64,000 nucleotides of DNA from Pseudomonas sp. S06B 330 (GTDB taxonomy: Bacteria; Pseudomonadota; Gammaproteobacteria; Pseudomonadales; Pseudomonadaceae). Shown piece after piece: positions 1 through 8,042 of the stretch. The stretch spans positions 5,023,501 through 5,087,500 of the forward strand of contig NZ_CP088149.1 of the NCBI RefSeq assembly GCF_002845275.2. Reading direction: 5' to 3'. How positions within the stretch are numbered: the first letter of the stretch is position 1; the number at the start of each line of letters is the position of its first letter. The notes beneath the pieces were generated by a model. The model saw nothing but the letters and a program-made list of their open reading frames with translations, was not told where the DNA came from and made no database searches. Position numbers and translations under genes: made by a program.

Positions 1-261
1 GTTGGTCGGGACATAGTCCAGACCATCATTGTTAAGCACCGCCGGGGTGGCCCGACGCGGGTCCAGCTGCATCACCTTGGTGGCGATAAACAGGCTGTAG
101 TAGCGGTAGGCGACCAAGTAGATGGCCACCGAAGCGACGACGATCCACAAGGCGTTGATGGCCTCGCCACGGCGCAGGGCAACCACACCCAGCGCACAGG
201 CTCCTATGACTGCCAGCACCAGCCACGGAATGTGGCGTAGCAGGCTATTATTGTTGTTCAT
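1..261 (-). CDS. cstA: Carbon starvation protein CstA, N-terminal fragment
   Basis: The first 87 codons of a gene that continues beyond the left edge of the window. The product starts MNNNNSLLRHIPW and has two predicted membrane segments, at about residues 8-28 and 36-55, followed by the CstA-like stretch YYSLFIATKVMQLDPRR. CstA proteins are large inner-membrane carriers (peptide or pyruvate uptake in characterised members) induced by carbon limitation. The start codon at 261 is chosen because it gives the conserved N-terminus. The fragment is too short to separate CstA from its paralogues. Confidence 0.8.
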   Translation of the reverse strand, partial: MNNNNSLLRHIPWLVLAVIGACALGVVALRRGEAINALWIVVASVAIYLVAYRYYSLFIATKVMQLDPRRATPAVLNNDGLDYVPTN

Positions 262-443
262 GGTTTGCTTCCAGCTAGTGGATAAAAGACAGCCTTTCGA
301 GTCTAGCGATCCTGACAGGAAAGACCACCCCCCACGTTGGTCTAGAGCCTTCAACGGGGGCTGAACAAACCTCGTTATGCGCCCTTGTGCGGGCATTGGC
401 AAGTGCTGAGCTATAGTCAGGAAGAACCCCGGAGTGCCTGAAC

Positions 444-809
444 ATGAGCGACCACCTAGAACGTCGACGCTTCAAACGTGTTCCCTTCGATGCGCCTACC
501 GAACTGGTGCAGGGCGAGCAACGCTGGCCAGTTAACCTGCTGGATATTTCCCTGAAGGGCATATTGATCGAATCCCCCGAACCCTGGAACGCCGATCCTG
601 AGCAACTGTTTGACGCCGTAATCCATCTGAATGCCGATGCCCAAGTGCTGATGCAGGTTCAGCTGCGGCATGTCGATGATCAGCAGTTAGGCTTTATCTG
701 CCAGCACATTGACCTGCACTCGCTTGAGCACTTGTGCCGCCTTATCGAGCTAAACCTGGCCGATCGCACTGAACTGGAGCGCGAGTTCCACGAACTGATC
801 GAAGTTTAG
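444..809 (+). CDS. PilZ-domain protein, probable c-di-GMP binder
   Basis: A 121-residue, single-domain protein. It carries both halves of the PilZ c-di-GMP signature: RRRFKR at residues 7-12 (RxxxR type) and DISLKG at about residues 34-39 (D/NxSxxG). There is no signal peptide or membrane segment, so it should be a cytosolic receptor or adaptor. Its target cannot be inferred from the flanking cstA and permease genes. A second c-di-GMP component, the cyclase YfiN, lies at 49.1-50.4 kb, but nothing in the sequence links the two. Confidence 0.85.
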   Translation: MSDHLERRRFKRVPFDAPTELVQGEQRWPVNLLDISLKGILIESPEPWNADPEQLFDAVIHLNADAQVLMQVQLRHVDDQQLGFICQHIDLHSLEHLCRLIELNLADRTELEREFHELIEV

Positions 810-879
810 GAACTCTTAGCTTCCTACCTATCTGCCTGCGATTACCTTTCCTGTCCAATCAGACAGCTTTAATCCCGAG

Positions 880-908
880 ACCACAGTGCCTGCAAGAGGC
901 CCTGTGGT
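880..908 (+). other. Hairpin between the pilZ gene and the permease
   Basis: Eleven-base arms (880-890 and 898-908) pair with one mismatch around a 7-base loop, and no T-run follows. It may help end the PilZ transcript or form a leader structure. The rest of 810-1070 holds the palindrome at 992-1003 and the permease leader. I see no gene there. Confidence 0.35.
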
Positions 909-991
909 GCTCGTGTTGCGCTGTTGGAACAGAAACTGCATTCAGCCATTAATCCACAACCATGGTAGGACTGTTCCTACGTAATCAAAAT

Positions 992-1003
992 ATTGTATAC
1001 AAT
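992..1003. promoter_or_regulatory. Perfect palindrome ATTGTATACAAT, candidate operator
   Basis: A 12-base perfect palindrome 68 bases upstream of the permease start. Its TTGTATACAA core resembles operators of GntR/FadR-type repressors that bind short GTnnnnAC-like palindromes. No GntR gene is in the window. The assignment is inference. Confidence 0.45.
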
Positions 1004-1046
1004 TCCTCTGGCCTTCTCGGGTAGGACTTGTCTACAGTAGCGCCAC

Positions 1047-1054
1047 AACAATAA
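1047..1054 (+). promoter_or_regulatory. AACAATAA motif, candidate Hfq/Crc site
   Basis: An exact match to the AANAANAA catabolite-activity motif used by Hfq/Crc to repress translation in Pseudomonas. It sits 16 bases before the permease start codon, just upstream of the GAGA ribosome-binding region. Role inferred from position and motif only. Confidence 0.45.
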
Positions 1055-1070
1055 AACAGAGACCCGCCCC

Positions 1071-2591
1071 ATGAATACGTCCTCCTCTAGCACGTCTTCA
1101 GCCCCACGTCCCGAAGACGAGAATCTGGGCCTAGGTGCCAACCTGGCGTACGGCCTGCAACACGTTCTGACCATGTATGGCGGTATTGTTGCCGTACCCC
1201 TGATCCTCGGTCAGGCAGCTGGACTGACACCGGCGGAAATCGGCCTGCTGATCGCCGCATCGCTGTTTGCCGGTGGTCTGGCAACCCTGTTGCAAACCCT
1301 CGGCCTGCCCTTCTTCGGCTGCCAACTGCCGCTGGTGCAAGGTGTCTCGTTTGCCGGTGTGGCGACTATGGGCGCTATCCTCAGCAGTGAAGGCGGTGGC
1401 GGTTTGCCTGGTGTTCTGGGTGCGGTCATGGCGGCGTCTTTCCTCGGGTTTCTGATCACGCCGGTGTTCTCACGGATCACCAAGTACTTCCCGCCGCTGG
1501 TGACCGGTATCGTCATCACCACCATCGGCCTGACCCTGATGCCCGTCGCTGCGCGTTGGGTAATGGGTGGCAACAGCAAGGCACCGGACTTCGGCAGCAT
1601 GGCCAACATTGGCCTGGCGGCACTGACGTTTGTCATCGTGCTGGTGCTGAGCAAACTGGGCAGCGCGACCATCTCACGCCTGTCGATCCTGCTGGCCATG
1701 GTCATCGGTACCCTGATCGCCTGGTCGCTGGGCATGGCTGACTTCAGTAAGGTACTCGAAGGTCCGTTGGTAGCTTTCCCGACGCCGTTCCACTTCGGTA
1801 TGCCCACCTTCCACATCGCTGCGATTCTGTCGATGTGCATCGTGATCATGGTGACATTGGTGGAAACCTCGGCAGACATTCTCGCTGTCGGTGAAATCAT
1901 CGACACCAAGGTCGACTCCAAGCGCCTGGGCAATGGCCTGCGTGCCGACATGGCCTCGAGCATCCTGGCGCCGATCTTCGGCTCTTTCACCCAGAGCGCC
2001 TTCGCGCAGAACGTCGGCCTGGTCGCCGTGACCGGGGTGAAAAGCCGCTACGTGGTAGCCACCGGCGGAGTGATTCTGGTGGTCCTCGGTCTTCTGCCGA
2101 TCATGGGCCGGGTGATTGCTGCGGTACCGACCTCGGTACTTGGTGGTGCCGGTATCGTTCTGTTCGGCACCGTCGCCGCCAGCGGTATCCGTACCCTGTC
2201 CAAGGTCAGCTACAAGAACAACGTCAACCTGATCATCGTCGCCGCCTCCCTGGGCTTCGGCATGATCCCGATTGCCGCACCGAACTTCTACGCGCAATTC
2301 CCCAACTGGTTTGAGACCATCTTCCACTCCGGCATCAGCTCGGCAGCGATCATGGCCATTGTCCTGAACCTGGTGTTCAACCACTTCACCGCTGGCAACT
2401 CCGACCAACAGTCAGTGTTCGCCGCTGCCTACGAACGCACCATCCATTACTCGGATATTTCCGCGCTGCGTGACGGTGATTACTTCGAGGATGGCAAGCT
2501 GTTCAATGCTGAGGGCAAGGAAGTACCTGTAATGGGCGAAGGTGAGCACGGTGAACCCCCCATGCGACGAGAGACCGTTTCAGAGCATTGA
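1071..2591 (+). CDS. NCS2-family nucleobase permease (xanthine/uric acid/uracil type)
   Basis: A 506-residue polytopic inner-membrane protein of the nucleobase:cation symporter-2 family, expected to import a purine or pyrimidine base with protons. It shows the N-terminal GLQHVLTMYGG block, about twelve hydrophobic segments and the NCS2 core QNVGLVAVTGVKSRYV at about residues 314-329. The QNVGLVAVTGV form resembles UraA and xanthine permeases more than the AzgA permease encoded at 13.4 kb. The hydrophilic C-terminus of about 55 residues has no recognised domain. It is followed by a strong terminator, so it is probably monocistronic. The palindrome at 992-1003 and the AANAANAA motif at 1047-1054 suggest substrate and catabolite control. 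The exact substrate cannot be told from sequence. Confidence 0.88.
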   Translation: MNTSSSSTSSAPRPEDENLGLGANLAYGLQHVLTMYGGIVAVPLILGQAAGLTPAEIGLLIAASLFAGGLATLLQTLGLPFFGCQLPLVQGVSFAGVATMGAILSSEGGGGLPGVLGAVMAASFLGFLITPVFSRITKYFPPLVTGIVITTIGLTLMPVAARWVMGGNSKAPDFGSMANIGLAALTFVIVLVLSKLGSATISRLSILLAMVIGTLIAWSLGMADFSKVLEGPLVAFPTPFHFGMPTFHIAAILSMCIVIMVTLVETSADILAVGEIIDTKVDSKRLGNGLRADMASSILAPIFGSFTQSAFAQNVGLVAVTGVKSRYVVATGGVILVVLGLLPIMGRVIAAVPTSVLGGAGIVLFGTVAASGIRTLSKVSYKNNVNLIIVAASLGFGMIPIAAPNFYAQFPNWFETIFHSGISSAAIMAIVLNLVFNHFTAGNSDQQSVFAAAYERTIHYSDISALRDGDYFEDGKLFNAEGKEVPVMGEGEHGEPPMRRETVSEH

Positions 2592-2614
2592 TCGACCCCA
2601 AGGCAATTGAAGCA

Positions 2615-2647
2615 GGGCCGGTGCGCATCACCGGCCCTTTTTGTTTT
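2615..2647 (+). terminator. Rho-independent terminator of the permease gene
   Basis: Perfect 9-base arms GGGCCGGTG (2615-2623) and CACCGGCCC (2629-2637) around a 5-base loop, followed by a T-rich tract TTTTTGTTTTT. It starts 24 bases after the permease stop codon. Confidence 0.9.
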
Positions 2648-2660
2648 TCGGCCGTGGCAA

Positions 2661-4028
2661 CTATTCGAACAATGCGTCCAGCGCCTGCTCCAGGCGTGTC
2701 ACAGCAATGACTTGAAGGCCGGGCGGGGCTTCTTTGGGCGCATTGCCCTTGGGCACGATGGCGCGCTTGAAGCCATGCTTGGCTGCCTCTTTCAAGCGCT
2801 CCTGGCCACTGGGCACCGGTCGTACTTCCCCCGACAGGCCAACCTCGCCGAACACCAGCAAGCCATTGTCCAGCGGACGGTTGCGCAGGCTGGACATGAT
2901 CGCCGCCATCAGCGCCAGGTCGGACGCGGTTTCGAGCACCTTGACCCCACCTACTACGTTAAGGAATACATCCTGATCATGGGTGGGAATCCCGCCATGG
3001 CGGTGGAGTACCGCCAAGAGCATTGCCAGACGGTTCTGATCCAGGCCCAGGGTCACCCGGCGCGGATTGGACAAATGGCTGTCGTCAACCAGGGCCTGGA
3101 CTTCCACCAGCATCGGTCGGGTACCTTCCCAGGTAGCCATGACCACGCTGCCGGGGACCTCTTCCTGGGCACGCGTCAGAAAGATTGCCGAAGGGTTGGA
3201 GACTTCCTTCAGGCCGCGGTCGGTCATGCCGAACACGCCCAATTCGTTGACCGCACCAAAGCGGTTCTTTACCGCTCGCAGCAAACGCAGGCGGCCATCG
3301 GACTCGCCCTCGAAATACAAGACAGTATCGACCATGTGCTCAAGCACCCGTGGCCCCGCCAGCGCGCCTTCCTTGGTGACATGACCGACGAGGAAGATCG
3401 CCGTCCCACTCTGCTTGGCATAGCGCACCAGCAGGGCCGCACTTTCGCGCACCTGGGATACGCCGCCGGGTGCCGATTGCAGTTGCTCAGTGAAGATGGT
3501 CTGGATTGAGTCGATGACCATGACCTTGGGCTTTTCCACTCGCGCAGTGGCGATGATCGCCTCGATGCAGGTCTCAGTCATCACCCGCAGTTGGTCCTGG
3601 GGCAGGCCCAGGCGCCGGGCACGCATCGCCACCTGCTGCTGGGATTCTTCACCAGTGACATACAACGCTGGCATGCGCGTGGCGATGGCACACAGGGTCT
3701 GCAACAGAATGGTCGACTTGCCGATACCGGGATCGCCACCGATCAACACCACCGAACCGTCGACCAGACCACCACCCAACACCCTGTCCAGCTCGGCGCT
3801 GGCGGTGGTAAAGCGCGGAATCTCTTCGACGCTGACTTCAGCCAGGGTCTTGATCTGTGCCTGCTGTCCGGCCCAACCCGTACGGCCGCTGGGTGCTGCG
3901 GCTGCGCCACTTTCCAGCACGGTCTCGACCAGGGTGTTCCAGGCACCGCACTCGCCGCACTGCCCAGCCCATTTCGGAAAGGTCGCGCCGCACTCGGTGC
4001 AGCCGTACATGCGCTTGGCCTTGGCCAT
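2661..4028 (-). CDS. radA: DNA repair protein RadA
   Basis: A 455-residue RecA-like ATPase that drives branch migration in homologous recombination. The N-terminal zinc finger (CTECGATFPKWAGQCGEC) is followed by Walker A GGDPGIGKST, the RadA-specific KNRFG motif (in RAVKNRFGAVNELG) and a C-terminal Lon-protease-like domain (LDNGLLVFGEVGLSGEVRPV). Start at 4028 (MAKAKRMYGC) is chosen over an upstream ATG because a GAGGA ribosome-binding sequence lies 10 bases before it and because RadA proteins begin here. Convergent with the upstream permease. Confidence 0.96.
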   Translation of the reverse strand: MAKAKRMYGCTECGATFPKWAGQCGECGAWNTLVETVLESGAAAAPSGRTGWAGQQAQIKTLAEVSVEEIPRFTTASAELDRVLGGGLVDGSVVLIGGDPGIGKSTILLQTLCAIATRMPALYVTGEESQQQVAMRARRLGLPQDQLRVMTETCIEAIIATARVEKPKVMVIDSIQTIFTEQLQSAPGGVSQVRESAALLVRYAKQSGTAIFLVGHVTKEGALAGPRVLEHMVDTVLYFEGESDGRLRLLRAVKNRFGAVNELGVFGMTDRGLKEVSNPSAIFLTRAQEEVPGSVVMATWEGTRPMLVEVQALVDDSHLSNPRRVTLGLDQNRLAMLLAVLHRHGGIPTHDQDVFLNVVGGVKVLETASDLALMAAIMSSLRNRPLDNGLLVFGEVGLSGEVRPVPSGQERLKEAAKHGFKRAIVPKGNAPKEAPPGLQVIAVTRLEQALDALFE

Positions 4029-4204
4029 GGGAGACAGTCCTCGAGAAAAAGGGACCATAATAGCCGACCTGTGTGACCCGGACTGCCACAGAAAACGACA
4101 AAACTATTCGATATAACCACAGTCTGTAATAGCGGCGCGGAGCATGAAGCGCGCAGCTGATTTACACTGCGTTTACCAACCTCATCTGTTACAAGGAATA
4201 AACC

Positions 4205-4618
4205 ATGGGCGTGCTCAATGAATTCAAGGCCTTCGCGGTCAAAGGGAATGTGGTCGACATGGCCGTCGGTATCATCATCGGCGCGGCCTTTGGCAAAATC
4301 GTTACATCCTTTGTAGGTGATGTGATCATGCCACCGATCGGTATGCTGATCGGCGGTGTCGACTTCAGTGACCTGGCCGTCACCCTCAAAGCTGCCGAAG
4401 GTGATATTCCGGCAGTGGTGCTAGCTTACGGCAAGTTCATTCAGACCATTCTTGACTTCATCATCGTCGCCTTCGCGATCTTCATGGGTGTCAAAGCGAT
4501 CAATCGTCTGAAACGTGAAGAAGCAGAAGCGCCAACCCTGCCGCCAGTGCCCACCAAGGAAGAAGAGCTGCTCACCGAGATCCGCGACTTGCTCAAGACG
4601 CAGAATCGGCAACCCTGA
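4205..4618 (+). CDS. mscL: Large-conductance mechanosensitive channel MscL
   Basis: A 137-residue inner-membrane pore protein that opens under membrane tension to relieve hypo-osmotic shock. It has the amphipathic N-terminal helix [22 protein letters not shown], transmembrane helix 1 with the glycine/alanine-rich pore face ([17 protein letters not shown]), a periplasmic loop, helix 2 ([24 protein letters not shown]) and the C-terminal helical bundle ending [12 protein letters not shown]. Length is typical for the family. An AAGGAA ribosome-binding site lies 7 bases before the ATG. Confidence 0.97.
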   Translation: MGVLNEFKAFAVKGNVVDMAVGIIIGAAFGKIVTSFVGDVIMPPIGMLIGGVDFSDLAVTLKAAEGDIPAVVLAYGKFIQTILDFIIVAFAIFMGVKAINRLKREEAEAPTLPPVPTKEEELLTEIRDLLKTQNRQP

Positions 4619-4630
4619 ATTCAAGAACAG

Positions 4631-4657
4631 AAACGGCGCTCCAGGGCGCCGTTTCTT
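4631..4657. terminator. Hairpin terminator between mscL and fpr
   Basis: Perfect 9-base arms AAACGGCGC (4631-4639) and GCGCCGTTT (4646-4654) around a 6-base loop, lying between two convergent stop codons. Short T-rich stretches follow on both strands, so it can serve both genes. Confidence 0.75.
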
Positions 4658-4669
4658 CCACTGCTGGAT

Positions 4670-5446
4670 TTACCAGTAGTTTTCCACCGCCACCTGTCCA
4701 GGCCGGCGGCTCAGGCTCAAGTTCAAACCGCGCTGTTTGAGCACCTGGCGTGTGTCATCAATCATTTGTGGATTGCCACACAGCATCACTCGCGAATGCT
4801 CCGGCGTCAGTGCCAATCCGGCAGCCTGTTCCAACTCGCCATTTTCGATCAGGGTGGTGATGCGCTCAGTGAGGGCGCCAGGGTGCGGCTCCCGGGTAAC
4901 CACCGGAATGAACTGCAACTTGCCCGCATAGTGCGCCAGGTATTCGCGCTGCTCAAGGCCGGCGATCAGGTCCAGGTAGGCCAGCTCTTTCGCCTCACGC
5001 ACCGAGTACACCAGCTTGATCGAGTCAAAACGTTCCCAGGCTTCGAAGTCCTGCAGGATCGACACGAAGGGTGCAATGCCAGTCCCAGTGGCCAGCAACC
5101 ACAGATCGCGACCATCGACAAAGCGATCCAGGGTCAGAAAGCCGAAGGCCTGCCGATCGATCAGCAAGTTGTCGCCTTCGCTCAAGCGACTCAGCTCACT
5201 GGTGAACTCACCGCCCGGTACCACAATAGAAAAGAAATCCAGGTACTCGTCATACGGCGACGAAACCATCGAATAGGCGCGCCACACCACACTGCCATCG
5301 GCCTTCGTTACCCCCAGGCGGGCGAACTGGCCGGAACGAAAACGGAACCCCGGATCACGCGTGGTACGCAGGCTGAACAGGCTGGGGGTCAGCGGCTGGA
5401 CGTCGAGCAACGTCTGGCGGGTGAACTTTTCAGCGCTGGCAGTCAT
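4670..5446 (-). CDS. fprB: Ferredoxin-NADP+ reductase (FprB-like)
   Basis: A 258-residue FAD enzyme moving electrons between NADPH and ferredoxin or flavodoxin. The FAD-binding motif is RAYSMVSSPYDE (about residues 56-67) and the NADP-binding motif is ATGTGIAPF. The C-terminus VENYW, with an aromatic last residue, matches the E. coli-like subclass; the other Pseudomonas reductase I recall ends in FVEK. Hence FprB-like, though the paralogue assignment is from memory. The gene is convergent with mscL and divergent from the luxR-type gene, with a 187-base shared upstream region. Confidence 0.88.
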   Translation of the reverse strand: MTASAEKFTRQTLLDVQPLTPSLFSLRTTRDPGFRFRSGQFARLGVTKADGSVVWRAYSMVSSPYDEYLDFFSIVVPGGEFTSELSRLSEGDNLLIDRQAFGFLTLDRFVDGRDLWLLATGTGIAPFVSILQDFEAWERFDSIKLVYSVREAKELAYLDLIAGLEQREYLAHYAGKLQFIPVVTREPHPGALTERITTLIENGELEQAAGLALTPEHSRVMLCGNPQMIDDTRQVLKQRGLNLSLSRRPGQVAVENYW

Positions 5447-5581
5447 GACTTACTCCATAAAACAGATACGCCCAGTGTCGCGCAAACGCACCCGGATAAA
5501 CACCGTTGGTTTGTAGTGATTTCAAAGAACCAACCGGTCGAAAAATTCATTCGCTTGTAACGAAATGACCCAGCGAAGCAC

Positions 5582-5595
5582 TAGGATATTTCCTA
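5582..5595. promoter_or_regulatory. Inverted repeat TAGGA-N4-TCCTA upstream of ppoR
   Basis: Perfect 5-base arms separated by TATT, 39 bases before the chosen ppoR start and within the fprB/ppoR divergent region. It could be an operator, but it does not resemble a standard 20-base lux box. Weak evidence. Confidence 0.3.
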
Positions 5596-5633
5596 CACTG
5601 CCATTTCGGATCCACTTCAGGGAGACCATTGCC

Positions 5634-6341
5634 ATGCCCCACTGGAAGGAAGAGCAGCTTCAACAACTGATGAGTGAAACCAATGATCAGCGGATGTTTC
5701 ACTCGGCGGCATCCTTGGTGGAACAACTTGGAATGGAATACTTTTCATTCACCCTTCGCATCCACATCCCCCAACAGAAATCACACATCCATACCTTCAA
5801 CACCTATCCCACGGCCTGGAACGAGCGATACCAGGCTCGCAATTACGTCAGCGTCGACCCAATCGTCGCCCATTGCCATATTTCATTAGAGCCCATCCTC
5901 TGGCAGGATCAGGTCTTCCGAGAGACGCCGGAGCTCTGGGAGCATGCCCAACTGCATGGGCTACGATTTGGCTGGAGCCAATCAGCACACGACTTGCAGC
6001 ACAACGAAAGCATCTTGACCGTGATTCGCAGCCATACCCCCGTTGATACCCCTGAATTCTACAATTGCGCCGGGCAAACCATCTGGTTGTGCAACCTGAT
6101 ACACACGCTGCTAGTTGAGAGACAAGCACCCACCCCCTCCCTCTCAGTCCGACTCTCCACCCGTGAAACTGAAGTACTGAAATGGTCTGCCGCTGGCAAG
6201 ACTGCGGCTGACATTGCCTGCATCCTTACGCTGTCGCGAAGCACGGTCAATTTCCATATCCGCAGCATCATCACCAAGATGAACTCCAGCAACAAAGCCG
6301 GCGCCATTGCAATTGCCGCCATGAGCGGACTGCTGGGGTAA
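5634..6341 (+). CDS. ppoR: LuxR-family solo regulator (PpoR-like)
   Basis: A 235-residue quorum-sensing-type regulator. The N-terminal autoinducer domain retains the conserved ligand-pocket residues: W and Y in AWNERYQARNY, DP in SVDPIV, W in ILWQDQ and G in LRFGWSQ. The C-terminal LuxR helix-turn-helix is RLSTRETEVLKWSAAGKTAADIACIL. No luxI-type synthase gene is in the window, so it looks like a solo that senses exogenous or unlinked acyl-homoserine lactones, as reported for P. putida PpoR. Start at 5634 is preferred over a TTG-type extension to 5565 because AGGGAG precedes it at the right distance and the domain begins here. Confidence 0.85.
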   Translation: MPHWKEEQLQQLMSETNDQRMFHSAASLVEQLGMEYFSFTLRIHIPQQKSHIHTFNTYPTAWNERYQARNYVSVDPIVAHCHISLEPILWQDQVFRETPELWEHAQLHGLRFGWSQSAHDLQHNESILTVIRSHTPVDTPEFYNCAGQTIWLCNLIHTLLVERQAPTPSLSVRLSTRETEVLKWSAAGKTAADIACILTLSRSTVNFHIRSIITKMNSSNKAGAIAIAAMSGLLG

Positions 6342-6428
6342 CCCCTTGGTTGGCAAAGCCCTGTAGAATCACGTTCCTGTAAAGCGCCGCCGAGTGCGCG
6401 GTGTGACCATGCCCCAGAGCCTTAGTCC

Positions 6429-7553
6429 ATGCCTTTGTTAACCAGCCCCTTCGCCGAACTCGAACTGCTTCGCCAGCCCGAGCAAGCCAATGATCCCTTG
6501 CAAGCCTTCGATGCGGCCGACGAGTACCTGCTCGAACACCTGGCCGACCAAGCGCCAAGCACGAGCGCACGGGTGATGGTGCTCAACGATAGCTTTGGTG
6601 CACTGGCCATCAGCCTGAGCCGCCATTTGCACGTCATCAGCAGTGGCGATTCACATCTGGCACGCCTGGCATTGGAGAAAAACCTGGTGCGCAACGGCCT
6701 GGCGTTCGACGCGGTGCCGTTCATTCCGGCCAATCTTCACTGGCAGGGTGCCTTCGACCGGGTGCTGGTGCGTGTACCCAAGACTCTGGCCCTGCTTGAA
6801 GAACAACTGATTCGCTTGCAGGCTCATCTGGTACCCGGTGCCCAGGTGATTGCCGGGGCAATGATCAAGCACCTGCCCCGTGCTGCCGGGGACTTGCTGG
6901 AAAAGTACATTGGCCCGGTCCAGGCCTCGCTCGCAAAGAAAAAGGCCCGACTGCTGATCGCCACCTTCAAGCCAAAGCCCGCCGCCAGCTCACCCTACCC
7001 GACCCGTTATCAGCTGGACACGCCACACCTGGAACTGCTCAACCACGCCAACGTGTTCTGCCGTGAGGGACTGGACATTGGTACCCGTGCATTCCTGCCA
7101 CACCTGCCAAATAACCTCGGGTCGGCGCGGGTTGCCGATCTGGGTTGCGGTAACGGTGTATTGGCGATTATCAGCGCCTTGAGTAATCCCCAGGCACATT
7201 ACACCCTGATCGATGAGTCCTACATGGCCACCCAATCAGCCTTGGAGAACTGGCAAGCGGCGCTGGGTGACCGTCAAGTCAACATACGCGCTGACGATGG
7301 GCTTGCGGCCCAGCCCTCACAGTCCCTGGACGTCGTGCTGTGCAATCCACCCTTCCATCAGCAGCAGGTGGTCGGAGACTTCCTCGCCTGGCGCATGTTC
7401 CAGCAAGCCCGCGAAGCGTTGGTCGTGGGTGGCGCACTGTACATCGTCGGCAATCGTCATCTGGGGTACCACAGCAAGCTGGCCCGTTTGTTCCGTGGAG
7501 TAGAGCAAGTGGCGGCGACGCCGAAGTTCGTCGTACTCAAGGCGCGCAAGTAA
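6429..7553 (+). CDS. rlmG: 23S rRNA (guanine-1835-N2)-methyltransferase RlmG
   Basis: A 374-residue tandem protein. The N-terminal half is a degenerate methyltransferase fold. The C-terminal half has the SAM-binding motif VADLGCGNGVLAIISAL (about residues 234-250) and the catalytic NPPFHQ motif typical of N2-guanine methylation by RlmG/RsmC enzymes. Length and the two-domain layout separate it from single-domain NPPY methyltransferases. RlmG rather than RsmC is judged from overall similarity. Confidence 0.9.
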   Translation: MPLLTSPFAELELLRQPEQANDPLQAFDAADEYLLEHLADQAPSTSARVMVLNDSFGALAISLSRHLHVISSGDSHLARLALEKNLVRNGLAFDAVPFIPANLHWQGAFDRVLVRVPKTLALLEEQLIRLQAHLVPGAQVIAGAMIKHLPRAAGDLLEKYIGPVQASLAKKKARLLIATFKPKPAASSPYPTRYQLDTPHLELLNHANVFCREGLDIGTRAFLPHLPNNLGSARVADLGCGNGVLAIISALSNPQAHYTLIDESYMATQSALENWQAALGDRQVNIRADDGLAAQPSQSLDVVLCNPPFHQQQVVGDFLAWRMFQQAREALVVGGALYIVGNRHLGYHSKLARLFRGVEQVAATPKFVVLKARK

Positions 7554-7657
7554 AAATATCGCGGGGCAAGGCAAAAAGGGCTTCACGAATTGTCGGGGAC
7601 GATGACCTTGGCCTAGACGTGGGCTTACCCATTCAATGCGGTGTGGCTGCTGATGGT

Positions 7658-7747
7658 TTGTGGGAGCCGGTCTTGCCGGCGATGGGATCGATGCAGTGCC
7701 AGTTGCTACGCGGTGTCTGCATCGCTGGCAAGGTCAGCTCCCACAAA
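7658..7747. repeat. REP-type inverted pair (REPIN)
   Basis: Arm 1 (about 7658-7688) reads TGTGGGAGCCGGTCTTGCCG and continues GCGATG. Arm 2 (about 7719-7747) is a diverged inverted copy ending in GCTCCCACAAA. The same module recurs at 28.4, 33.1, 45.0 and 60.4 kb. The 7554-7874 gap holds only this and the terminator at 7805-7838. Confidence 0.8.
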
Positions 7748-7804
7748 GTCAGAGCAACGCCTCAGCACATCGAATGGATCAGCCAAAACCGTAAAATCCT
7801 CTCC

Positions 7805-7838
7805 AAAAAAAACCCTTCGCAACCGAAGCTGCGAAGGG
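7805..7838 (-). terminator. Terminator of the cio operon
   Basis: On the minus strand CCCTTCGCA (7838-7830) pairs with TGCGAAGGG (7821-7813) around an 8-base loop and is followed by eight Ts. It lies 37 bases downstream of the last gene of the oxidase operon. Confidence 0.88.
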
Positions 7839-7874
7839 CTGTAAATCCGCGCAAGGCGGGATGGGAAATACTTT

Positions 7875-8030
7875 TTAGTGGGTGCTCAGACCGGCTGCAG
7901 CCATAAACATGCGCATCAGCCAGGCAACAATCCCCAGGGCCACCACGCTCCCGGCCCAGATCACCACCAGCCAGCCCAGCCGTTTCCAGAGCGGTTTTTT
8001 CTCTTCATCGAAGGTTGGTTTGCCAGTCAT
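7875..8030 (-). CDS. DUF2474-type small membrane protein of the bd oxidase operon
   Basis: A 51-residue protein beginning MTGKPTFDEEKKPLWKRLGW, with one transmembrane helix (LVVIWAGSVVALGIVAWLM). It lies 12 bases downstream of cioB with its own GGAGGG ribosome-binding site. Small single-helix proteins of this type (DUF2474) accompany cyanide-insensitive oxidases in Pseudomonas and are thought to play a CydX-like role in oxidase assembly or stability. That role is inferred from position and architecture. The conserved N-terminal PLWKRLGW block supports it being a real gene. Confidence 0.8.
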   Translation of the reverse strand: MTGKPTFDEEKKPLWKRLGWLVVIWAGSVVALGIVAWLMRMFMAAAGLSTH

Positions 8031-8042
8031 GTCCAAGCCCTC

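Noticed and set aside
2607..3509. 300-codon open frame antisense to radA
   Set aside because: It mirrors the GC-rich radA codons, has no recognisable domain and lies within a well-supported gene.
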